A DNA stretch of 9,865 nucleotides from Bifidobacterium breve (GTDB lineage: Bacteria > Bacteroidota > Bacteroidia > Cytophagales > UBA9547), in assembly GCA_943325655.2 (NCBI GenBank), contig CALPQG020000063.1, positions 1 through 9,865 on the forward strand. The letters are read 5' to 3'. This document shows positions 1-6,074 of the stretch, piece after piece. The stretch's first letter is position 1. Each line of letters starts with the position of its first letter. The notes under the pieces were generated by a model that had not been told where the DNA came from, did not search any database, and saw only the letters and a program-made list of their open reading frames with translations. A program made the translations under genes and the position numbers.

Positions 1-1
1 A

Positions 2-487
2 ATTTTCGTTGTAGAAAACAACGGTTATGCCATGGGTACTTCTGTACAGCGTACGTCTAATGTTACAGAATTGTATACTTTAGGAGAAGCTTACGACATT
101 CCTGCAGAACCTGTAAATGCGATGAATGTGGAAGATGTTCATAATTCAGTAGCAAAAGCTGCAGAAAGAGCAAGAAGTGGTAACGGTCCTACGTTCTTAG
201 AATTCAGAACTTATAGGTACAAAGGACATTCTATGTCTGATCCTGCAAAGTACAGAACCAAGGAAGAATTAGAGTCTTACAAGGCACAAGATCCAATCGA
301 ACAAGTGCGTGATACCATCTTGAAACTTAAACACGCTACAGAAGCTGATTTGGAAGCCATTGATGCCAAAATAAAAGTGAAAGTGGATGCCTCAGTTAAA
401 TTTGCTGAAGAATCTCCTTATCCAACTGCTGCCGAAGCATATACTGATGTGTATGCTGAAAGTGATTACCCTTATGTCATGGACTAA
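2..487 (+). CDS. pdhA: Pyruvate dehydrogenase E1 component, alpha subunit (3' part)
   Basis: This is the C-terminal part of the thiamine-diphosphate-dependent E1 alpha subunit, which decarboxylates pyruvate and passes the acetyl group to the lipoyl domain of E2 in the cytoplasmic pyruvate dehydrogenase complex. The frame is open from base 2, ahead of the first ATG at 32, so the gene is cut by the window edge. About 161 codons are visible. The first residues read IFVVENNGYAMGTS, the end of the ThDP/Mg-binding region, in which the Asn pair is typical. Further on, YRYKGHSMSDPAKYRTKEEL is the conserved loop that carries the phosphorylation sites in mitochondrial homologues. The C-terminus (after about codon 120) is acidic and ends YPYVMD. 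The next gene starts 34 bp after the stop and is probably co-transcribed. The E1 beta and E2 genes are not in the window. E1 alpha is more likely than a branched-chain E1 because of the loop sequence. Confidence 0.93.
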   Translation: MFVVENNGYAMGTSVQRTSNVTELYTLGEAYDIPAEPVNAMNVEDVHNSVAKAAERARSGNGPTFLEFRTYRYKGHSMSDPAKYRTKEELESYKAQDPIEQVRDTILKLKHATEADLEAIDAKIKVKVDASVKFAEESPYPTAAEAYTDVYAESDYPYVMD

Positions 488-521
488 TTGGTCCACCCAA
501 ATTTATAACCTTAATTTTATC

Positions 522-1238
522 ATGAGCGAGCATATCAAAGAAAAAGAAGTACAACACGAAGACCATAAATCTGTTGAAGTTTTAGAAAGCCCGGAAGTGT
601 TACAAGATAGATTGAACAGTTCTGTGGAATATGTAAAAGAGCATAAAAACAAACTTTCTTATATCGTTGGTGCCATTGCATTAATCGTTGGTGGATTTTT
701 CTTTTACAGGTATTATCAATCTACTCAAAACCTGGAAGCACAAAAAGCAATGTTTCAGTCAGTGTATTATTTTGAAGCGGATTCATTAAACAAAGCCTTG
801 AATGGTGATGGTAAAAACCCTGGCTTAAAAGAAATCGCGGATGACTTCGGAGGTACACAGGCGGGTAATTTGGCCAACTATTATGTTGGAACAATTTATT
901 TGAAACAAGGCAAATTTGATGAATCGATCACCTATTTAAGTGCTTTTTCTTCAAGTGATCTAGTAGTGCAAGCAAGAGCTTATTGTTTATTAGGAGATGC
1001 CAATATGGAAAAAAATAATTTGGATGAAGCCTTGACGTTTTATCAAAAAGCTGCAAATGATCATCCTAACAAAGAGTTTACACCACGTTATTTGATGAAA
1101 TTAGCCTTGGCTGCTGAACTTAAAAAAGACAATAGCAAAGCCATTGAAGCTTACGATAAAATTGTGAACGAATATCCATTGGCTCAAGAAATGAATGATG
1201 CAAAGAAATATAAAGCCTTGTTAGAAGGAGTGAAATAG
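522..1238 (+). CDS. Membrane-anchored tetratricopeptide repeat protein
   Basis: This is a 238-residue protein with a charged, acidic cytoplasmic N-terminus (1-45), one transmembrane helix at about 47-65 (YIVGAIALIVGGFFFYRYY) and a helical C-terminal region with three TPR-like motifs at about 116-145, 152-181 and 188-220. Its layout resembles YfgM/ancillary SecYEG-translocon proteins: single N-terminal anchor, then TPRs facing the periplasm. A role in envelope chaperoning is inference only. The start at 522 (MSEHIKEK) was chosen because the frame upstream to 387 overlaps pdhA and gives an implausible leader. No Shine-Dalgarno sequence is seen, as is usual in Bacteroidota. It lies 34 bp after pdhA. 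The stop codon TAG (1236-1238) runs straight into the first unit of a heptamer repeat array. A TPR gene just ahead of ribH is an arrangement I recall from other Bacteroidota. Confidence 0.85.
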   Translation: MSEHIKEKEVQHEDHKSVEVLESPEVLQDRLNSSVEYVKEHKNKLSYIVGAIALIVGGFFFYRYYQSTQNLEAQKAMFQSVYYFEADSLNKALNGDGKNPGLKEIADDFGGTQAGNLANYYVGTIYLKQGKFDESITYLSAFSSSDLVVQARAYCLLGDANMEKNNLDEALTFYQKAANDHPNKEFTPRYLMKLALAAELKKDNSKAIEAYDKIVNEYPLAQEMNDAKKYKALLEGVK

Positions 1239-1306
1239 GTTTTTGGTAATAGGTATTAGGTATTAGGTACAAAGTACAGGGTACTGAGTACAGCGTAAAA
1301 GGTACA
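1237..1306 (+). repeat. Degenerate heptamer array, left arm (10 units)
   Basis: Ten consecutive 7-bp units fit without any slip: AGGTTTT, TGGTAAT, AGGTATT, AGGTATT, AGGTACA, AAGTACA, GGGTACT, GAGTACA, GCGTAAA, AGGTACA. The third and fourth bases are mostly G and T, giving a loose NGGTANN consensus. The first unit begins inside the TAG stop codon of the TPR gene and the last abuts the terminator stem. The array is non-coding. It resembles in style the heptanucleotide STRR repeats of heterocystous cyanobacteria, but no relation is claimed. Confidence 0.8.
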
Positions 1307-1348
1307 AGGATAAAATACAGTATGTATTTTATCCTTTTTTATTTTTTT
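1306..1348 (+). terminator. Strong intrinsic terminator after the pdhA-TPR unit
   Basis: A perfect 12-bp stem pairs 1308-1319 (GGATAAAATACA) with 1323-1334 (TGTATTTTATCC) around the 3-base loop GTA. Two more A:T pairs extend the base. The stem is followed by a T-rich tract, 1335-1348, broken by one A. It ends the upstream transcription unit. It sits exactly between the two heptamer arrays, so ribH must be transcribed from a promoter downstream of it or by read-through. Confidence 0.85.
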
Positions 1349-1358
1349 ACTTGTTTAG

Positions 1359-1463
1359 AACTGACAACTGTAAACTGATAACCCTAAACTAAAAACTGTA
1401 AACCGACAACTCTAAACTAACAATTAAAAACTGCAAACCGAAAACTGTAAACCGAAAACTACA
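1359..1463 (+). repeat. Degenerate heptamer array, right arm (15 units)
   Basis: Fifteen contiguous 7-bp units in perfect register, all starting with AA: for example AACTGAC, AACTGTA, AACTGAT, AACCCTA, AACTAAA, AACTGTA, AACCGAC, then AACTGCA, AACCGAA, AACTGTA, AACCGAA, AACTACA. The consensus is AACYGNA. Read on the minus strand the units become TACAGTT/TTCGGTT, close to the TACAGGG/TACAGCG phase of the left arm, so the two arms form an imperfect inverted pair around the terminator. The array runs to the base before the A of the ribH start codon, and the register even continues into AATGTCA, so the ribH 5' leader is made of repeat. Confidence 0.85.
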
Positions 1464-1464
1464 A

Positions 1465-1941
1465 ATGTCATCAGCCTTAAAAAACCTCAGCGATTATAAA
1501 GCGCACCAAACCATTGATATTGCTTCCAAAAAATTTGCAATTGTTGTTTCTGAATGGAATGAAACCATCACAGAGGCATTGTACAATGGAGCTTTTCAAA
1601 CATTACTAAAAGAAGGTGTGAAAGAAGAAAATGTTTTCAGGAAAAATGTACCTGGAAGTTTTGAGTTGAGTACTGGTGCGCAATGGGCAGCACAGGTAGA
1701 AGAAATTGATGCGGTGATTTGTTTGGGTTGTGTGATTCAGGGCGAAACCAAACATTTTGATTTTATCTGCAATGCCGTGGCCAATGGCATTACCAATGTT
1801 AGTCTCAAGTACAATAAGCCCGTTATTTTTGGTGTATTAACAACCGACAATATGCAACAGGCTTTAGACCGTGCAGGCGGTAAACATGGAAATAAAGGAG
1901 ATGAAGCAGCAATAACTGCTGTTAAAATGCTTGGTTTTTAG
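1465..1941 (+). CDS. ribH: 6,7-dimethyl-8-ribityllumazine synthase
   Basis: RibH condenses 5-amino-6-ribitylamino-uracil with 3,4-dihydroxy-2-butanone 4-phosphate to give lumazine, the penultimate step of riboflavin synthesis. The protein is 158 residues, normal for the family. Visible landmarks are the substrate-binding strand FAIVVSEWN (24-32), VPGSFELS (62-69), CLGCVIQGETKHFDF (86-100) containing the catalytic histidine His97, the phosphate-binding TTDNMQQA segment, and DRAGGKHGNKG (135-145) with the conserved Arg136. Nothing essential appears missing. The ATG at 1465 follows directly on the heptamer array, with no Shine-Dalgarno sequence. No other riboflavin gene and no FMN riboswitch is visible nearby, so it is a stand-alone rib gene here. 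Confidence 0.96.
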   Translation: MSSALKNLSDYKAHQTIDIASKKFAIVVSEWNETITEALYNGAFQTLLKEGVKEENVFRKNVPGSFELSTGAQWAAQVEEIDAVICLGCVIQGETKHFDFICNAVANGITNVSLKYNKPVIFGVLTTDNMQQALDRAGGKHGNKGDEAAITAVKMLGF

Positions 1942-2039
1942 TTGTTTGTACAATTAAAAATAAATGAACATTTAATTAAGATTACAATATTTTTTTGTAA
2001 TTTGAGTTTTCTAAAATCATATACACTAAAATTTATTCA

Positions 2040-4244
2040 ATGAAAAACAACTTTACTCTTATCAAACAATTGTTGATGGGTTGTTGTATGCTTGCTTTTA
2101 CCCTGAGCTCGTATGCCAAAACCACAACTTTTGCACCTGATTCTGCATCTGTGATTTATGGTTGCATGGACCCAAAAGCCATCAACTACGATTCAAGTGC
2201 AAATGCTCCTGGACAATGTACTTACAGCGATACTTCTAAAGTATTCGGTTGTATGGATCCAAAAGCTAACAACTACAATTCAAGTGCAACTGCACCAGGT
2301 CAATGTTACTACAACGATACTACCAAAGTATATGGTTGTATGGATCCAAAAGCCAACAACTACAATTCAAGTGCAACTGCACCAGGTCATTGTTATTACA
2401 ACGACAGCACTAAAGTATATGGTTGTTTAGACCCGAAAGCTAACAACTACAATTCAAGTGCAACTGCACCAGGTCAATGTTACTACAACGATACTACTAA
2501 AGTATATGGTTGTATGGATCCAAGAGCGATGAACTACGTTGCAACTGCTACTGCACCAGGCCAATGTTATTACAACGACAGCACCAAAGTGTTTGGTTGT
2601 ATGGACCCTAAAGCTGAGAATTTCAATTCTATGGCTACAGCTCCTGGAGTTTGTTATTATAACGATTCAACAAAAGTATTTGGATGTATGGATCCAAGAG
2701 CAATGAACTTCAATCCAACAGCGACAGTTGGTGGTGCTTGCTATTATAATGATTCTGCAAAAGTATTTGGTTGTATGGATCCAAGAGCAATGAACTACGA
2801 TCACAATGCGACATCTGGTGGTACTTGTTACTACGACGATACTACAAAAGTATTTGGTTGTATGGATCCAAGAGCTACAAATTTTAATTCAATGGCTTCT
2901 ATTCCAGGCGAATGTTTCTATTATGATACTACCAGAGTATTTGGTTGCATGGATCCAAGAGCGATGAATTATGATGTTAAAGCTACTTTTGGTGGAGCAT
3001 GTTTCTATAAAGACTCAACAAAAGTATTTGGTTGTAAAGACAAAAGAGCGATCAATTTTGATCCAATGGCAACTATAGATGGTGCATGTTTCTACAATGA
3101 TACTACTAGAGTGTTTGGTTGTATGGATCCTAAAGCTAAAAACTTTGATCCTAAAGCTACAATAGGTGGAGTATGTTTCTATCAAGATACTACATTCTTA
3201 TTTGGCTGTATGGATCCGAATGCAAGCAATTATGATATCAATGCAGTAACTCCTGGAGCATGTTTTTACAATGATACCACGAAAGTGTTTGGTTGTAAGG
3301 ATCCACTTGCAATGAATTATAATGCAGAGGCTACAAATAGCGGAACTTGTTATTACAACGATACTACTAAAGTGAATGTATATGGTTGTACAAATCCTGA
3401 TTCGTATAACTTTAATCCTTATGCTACAAAAGACAATGGTTCTTGTGTAGTTAGGGAGAATACGTTCTTAGAATTTGGTTGCACTGATCCTTCTGCACCT
3501 AATTTTAAACCTTCTGCAAATAGAAATGATGGTTCATGCAGATATGTTTACGATAAAGTAAATATTGTAAACATTAAAGGTTGTATGGATCCATTGGCTT
3601 ATAACTACAATGGTCTTGCAAACATGATGGATCACAGTTGTTTGTATCAAGAGGTGATCATAGACACTGCAACCACAATTGTAAGAGAAGCATTGAAAGA
3701 TACAATTGGATCAGTAGTATTTGACGAGTGTTTAATCAATTATTCATTACCAATTGTAAATGCTTATATTGAAGGTATTACTTATGTAGGTGTTGATTCA
3801 GTAATGGCTACTTGGATTGTAGTACAAACAGATGGAAACAAAACATTTAATTCAATGTATAAAGTTACTGAAACAGGTGAACAGTTGTTTGTGTTTACAG
3901 TTGTTTGTTCTGAAAATCCAATCGGTAGAACAGCTGCAGCATCAACAAAATCAAACACATTTGGTGACGTGTTTGAGATATTGACTGTAACTGATATTAA
4001 AACAAATGCAAGTAATGCAGCTGGATTTAGTTTATATCCGCTTCCTGCTGGTAATTCTATTAATTTTAGTTCATCTGAAACGGGTACACTTACTGTAATC
4101 AGTTTAATGGGACAAACAGTTTTAACAACTGATTTAAACGCATTGAAAGGTGAAATTAACTTGTCAGGTTTACAATCAGGTGCATATGTCTATAAATTTA
4201 CAAGCGCTTCTGGCCAATCTGTTGGCAAGTTGATTAAGCAATAG
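2040..4244 (+). CDS. Secreted cysteine-repeat protein with T9SS type A sorting domain
   Basis: This 734-residue exported protein has a signal peptide (1-26, cut likely after SSYA), 17 tandem repeats (about 39-539), a beta-rich region without a recognised family (540-662) and a T9SS C-terminal sorting domain (663-734, starting FSLYPLPAGN and ending GKLIKQ). Units 1-14 are each exactly 29 residues with the pattern GC-M-D-P-[KR]-A-x-N-[YF], then G-x-C-[YF]-[YF]-N-D-[ST]-[TA]-K, so each has two cysteines 18 residues apart. Units 15-17 are longer and closer to the GCTDPxAxNF...DGSC form I recall from large surface proteins of marine Bacteroidota. The sorting domain implies transport by T9SS and release or anchoring at the cell surface. 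Paired cysteines suggest a disulfide-stapled rod, and Asp/Asn-rich loops could bind calcium; both are inference. The gene stands alone and ends in a strong terminator. Confidence 0.9.
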   Translation: MKNNFTLIKQLLMGCCMLAFTLSSYAKTTTFAPDSASVIYGCMDPKAINYDSSANAPGQCTYSDTSKVFGCMDPKANNYNSSATAPGQCYYNDTTKVYGCMDPKANNYNSSATAPGHCYYNDSTKVYGCLDPKANNYNSSATAPGQCYYNDTTKVYGCMDPRAMNYVATATAPGQCYYNDSTKVFGCMDPKAENFNSMATAPGVCYYNDSTKVFGCMDPRAMNFNPTATVGGACYYNDSAKVFGCMDPRAMNYDHNATSGGTCYYDDTTKVFGCMDPRATNFNSMASIPGECFYYDTTRVFGCMDPRAMNYDVKATFGGACFYKDSTKVFGCKDKRAINFDPMATIDGACFYNDTTRVFGCMDPKAKNFDPKATIGGVCFYQDTTFLFGCMDPNASNYDINAVTPGACFYNDTTKVFGCKDPLAMNYNAEATNSGTCYYNDTTKVNVYGCTNPDSYNFNPYATKDNGSCVVRENTFLEFGCTDPSAPNFKPSANRNDGSCRYVYDKVNIVNIKGCMDPLAYNYNGLANMMDHSCLYQEVIIDTATTIVREALKDTIGSVVFDECLINYSLPIVNAYIEGITYVGVDSVMATWIVVQTDGNKTFNSMYKVTETGEQLFVFTVVCSENPIGRTAAASTKSNTFGDVFEILTVTDIKTNASNAAGFSLYPLPAGNSINFSSSETGTLTVISLMGQTVLTTDLNALKGEINLSGLQSGAYVYKFTSASGQSVGKLIKQ
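2154..3656 (+). repeat. 17-unit in-gene tandem repeat, 87-bp period
   Basis: The repeat coding region has an 87-bp unit (29 codons) for units 1-14, then three longer, more diverged units. Units 2-5 (2241-2588) are the most alike. Units 2 and 4 are identical over about 60 bp and share the codons for YYNDTT, while units 3 and 5 share a different codon choice for YYNDST. This implies that a 174-bp two-unit block was duplicated. Similarity falls towards the C-terminal units, which also use more A/T-ending codons. Confidence 0.9.
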
Positions 4245-4271
4245 TATTTTATAGTATTTTATATTTTCATG

Positions 4272-4303
4272 AAGGGTTGTCTAGTAATAGACAACCCTTT
4301 TTT
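4272..4303 (+). terminator. Intrinsic terminator of the repeat-protein gene
   Basis: A perfect 12-bp stem pairs 4272-4283 (AAGGGTTGTCTA) with 4288-4299 around the loop GTAA, and the run of six T ends at 4303. It lies 27 bp after the stop codon. The stop itself sits in a small tandem duplication of ATAGTATTTT (4241-4260). Confidence 0.92.
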
Positions 4304-4374
4304 GGTATGTCGGGCATGGAAATTTAGGCTCACACGATAAACTTTGGGAGAAGGATGAAAATTATAATTTGTAT

Positions 4375-4524
4375 ATAAATAGGGTCTGCTGAAAAATTAT
4401 TTATACCAAACACCAATATTAAATTACTGTCGTCCGACACTTAGTTAAAATAAGTCAATTGACAAAAGATAGAATTATAGTGAAAATTAATGGGTAAGCG
4501 AGTTTTTCAGCAGACCCTATTTAT
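4375..4524. mobile_element. MITE-like element with 22-bp perfect terminal inverted repeats
   Basis: Bases 4375-4396 are the exact reverse complement of 4503-4524. The conserved core is GGGTCTGCTGAAAAA, preceded by ATAAATA. The 106-bp interior is AT-rich and has no open reading frame of note, so the element cannot move itself. If the true ends are the GGG/CCC (4382 and 4517), the element is 136 bp and is flanked by TA on both sides, which would fit a TA target duplication of the IS630/Tc1-mariner type; the flanking bases are themselves palindromic, so this cannot be settled. The symmetrical ends point to a non-autonomous transposable element. A large stem-loop of another kind is possible, but the distance between the arms is too great for a terminator. 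Confidence 0.7.
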
Positions 4525-4736
4525 TTTAATTTTTAAAATATGAAAGTGTAGAAACCGACAATAAAAGTTCAGAAAGGGCAATAAGAAATGTAAAAGTAAT
4601 ACAAAAATATTGAATCAATTCAAAACACTAAAAGGTGCACATATTTTTGTAGTTCTAAGATCTATCATTGATACTGCTATCAAAAACAATAGCAATATTA
4701 TTAATACACTTTATTAGCCTGAGTAGTTACAAAATA

Positions 4737-4955
4737 TCAAAACAGAGGTTGAAAAAATTTAATCGCATTAGTTTCATCACCCATTTTTTTATAACAAAAA
4801 CCTAAATTGTTATTCGAAAGTTTAGTTGTCAAATCAATTTTTTCATTGTAGTTGGTTGATTTGTTAAGTTGAGAATTTAAGTATTCTCTGCTATTACTAA
4901 ATGAAAAACAGCCACCTAACCAAAGAGCTTAAAAAAATTAAAATTATTTTGACAT
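4737..4955 (-). pseudogene. Remnant of a TPR lipoprotein gene (possible)
   Basis: On the minus strand a frame of 63 sense codons (4928 down to the TGA at 4737-4739) has no start codon near its beginning but reads like a protein. It opens ALWLGGCFSFSNSREYLN, which contains a lipobox (LGGC), and ends with NNLGFCYKKMGDETNAIKFF, which fits a TPR helix pair (L-G-x-C-Y...G-D...A-I-x-F-F). Just upstream an ATG (4955) in the same frame meets three TAA codons in an A/T-rich tract, while a shifted frame through the same bases reads the hydrophobic KIILIFLSSL, as expected of a signal peptide. Two small frameshifts would join these parts. The piece lies 59 bp downstream of the DppB-like gene on the same strand. 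The TPR match is from pattern only, and chance reading of AT-rich DNA is not excluded. Confidence 0.4.
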
Positions 4956-5014
4956 AAATGTATTCCCCTGAAGTATTCTAAGTTTTCTGAGCATTACAAA
5001 AATCAAAGAAGACA

Positions 5015-6070
5015 TTACTCAAGTCGCACTCTAGGGTCAATAGCAGCATACAAAATATCAACAAACATGTTGATAATGACAAATATTGCGGCGACCAACA
5101 AGGTTGCTCCCATTACTACTGGGAAATCCAAATTGTAAACGGCTGTAATGGTAACCAAACCTAAACCTTTCCAGTTGAAAACCATTTCCACGAAAAATGC
5201 ACCCGCTAAAAGTGACGCCAACCAACCTGTTACAGCGGTAATCACTGGGTTCAAAGCATTTTTTAACGCATGCTTAAAAATGACCGCATTTTTTGTTAAC
5301 CCTTTTGCTCTTGCTGTTCTGATATAATCCTGTGACATTACTTCTATCATAGAACTACGCGTCAACTGAACAATAATTGCCAAAGGGCGAATACCTAAAG
5401 TAAATGCTGGCAATATTAGATTTTTAAGCACCAACTGACGACCATAAATCGCATCGGTTACCCATAATTGTCCTGTGATTTCCAGGCCAGTGTAGGCCGA
5501 TAATACATCAGCAAATAGGATGGCACAAAAGATACTCGCCACAAAAGATGGGATAGAAACTCCTAAAACAGAAGAGGTCACCATAAAATGATCAATAAAT
5601 TTATTTTGATTTAATGCTGCCCAAACGCCCATTAAAATGCCTACCGAAGTAGCAAATATCATTGCCGCCAAGGTGAGCCAAAAGGTGCCTTCAAAATGTT
5701 CTACTAAAATTTCAGAGACTTTTTTATTGGTTTGAAATGAACGTCTCAAATATGGGAATTTGAAAACAACCGCATTTTCACCCACATTAAATAACTTTTT
5801 GTATTCGTAGGTTTCCTGATTTTCTTTGGTGTCTTCGTATACAGCAATGGGGGACAAATCATTTAAATACAAAACCAATTGTTGGGATACAGGCTTGTCT
5901 AAACCTAATTCTTTGGTAATGGCGTCACGGGTTGAAACGTCAGTTCTCTGCCCAGCCATCATGGCCACAGGATCACCAGGAAGGGCATGAAAGATACCGA
6001 AGACAACAATTGCCACCCCAAAAATCACCAATAAACCGTAACTAAATCTTTTGTATATAAATTTTAGCAT
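5015..6070 (-). CDS. ABC transporter permease, DppB/OppB type
   Basis: This is an inner-membrane permease subunit of the peptide/nickel-type ABC importer family, 351 residues. The first transmembrane helix (about 9-29) is followed by LPGDP (30-34), the family signature after helix 1. The cytoplasmic EAA loop that contacts the ATPase is clear at 248-276 (QDYIRTARAKGLTKNAVIFKHALKNALNP). Later helices and the C-terminal DPRVRLE are typical. The segment between helix 1 and helix 2 is longer than usual: about 35 extra residues (roughly 73-108, rich in Glu, Tyr and Lys). It starts 4 bp after the DoxX-type gene and is surely co-transcribed with it. No partner permease (DppC), ATPase or binding protein is in the window, so the substrate cannot be told. 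Its stop codon overlaps a following ATG (TAATG) that opens only a 23-codon frame, so the usual coupled second permease is missing. Confidence 0.92.
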   Translation of the reverse strand: MLKFIYKRFSYGLLVIFGVAIVVFGIFHALPGDPVAMMAGQRTDVSTRDAITKELGLDKPVSQQLVLYLNDLSPIAVYEDTKENQETYEYKKLFNVGENAVVFKFPYLRRSFQTNKKVSEILVEHFEGTFWLTLAAMIFATSVGILMGVWAALNQNKFIDHFMVTSSVLGVSIPSFVASIFCAILFADVLSAYTGLEITGQLWVTDAIYGRQLVLKNLILPAFTLGIRPLAIIVQLTRSSMIEVMSQDYIRTARAKGLTKNAVIFKHALKNALNPVITAVTGWLASLLAGAFFVEMVFNWKGLGLVTITAVYNLDFPVVMGATLLVAAIFVIINMFVDILYAAIDPRVRLE

Positions 6071-6074
6071 ATTT

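Larger units (their letters stand above)
4304..5014. other. Gene-free stretch of 711 bp
   Basis: No intact gene is supported on either strand. The stretch holds an inverted-repeat element (4375-4524) and a decayed minus-strand reading frame (4737-4955). Between them, 4525-4736 is AT-rich and shows only a small hairpin: TGCTAT at 4675-4680 pairs with ATAGCA at 4689-4694, with no T-run on either side. The first 70 bases (4304-4374) show nothing recognisable. Transcription from both flanks converges on this stretch. Confidence 0.7.

Noticed and set aside
387..521. Upstream extension of the TPR protein frame to an ATG at 387
   Set aside because: It overlaps pdhA by about 100 bp and codes for a leader unlike the rest; the ATG at 522 gives a sensible cytoplasmic tail plus anchor.
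1237..1463. CRISPR-like array
   Set aside because: Units are 7 bp, contiguous and without spacers, and there are no cas genes.
1981..2001. ATTACAA/TTGTAAT hairpin as the ribH terminator
   Set aside because: The stem is short and has no G+C-rich part, the T-run is in the loop, and no T-run follows.
2076..2087. Lipobox LMGC in the signal peptide of the repeat protein
   Set aside because: The cysteine falls in the middle of the hydrophobic core, which continues to SSYA; ordinary signal peptidase I cleavage fits better, and T9SS cargo is normally not lipidated this way.
2158..2430. 90-codon plus-strand frame inside the repeat gene
   Set aside because: It exists only because the 87-bp period keeps another frame open; the translation is low-complexity shadow.
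4375..4524. Inverted repeats read as a long terminator
   Set aside because: The arms are 106 bp apart and no T-run follows the second arm in the way a terminator needs; the repeat-protein gene already has a clear terminator at 4272-4303.
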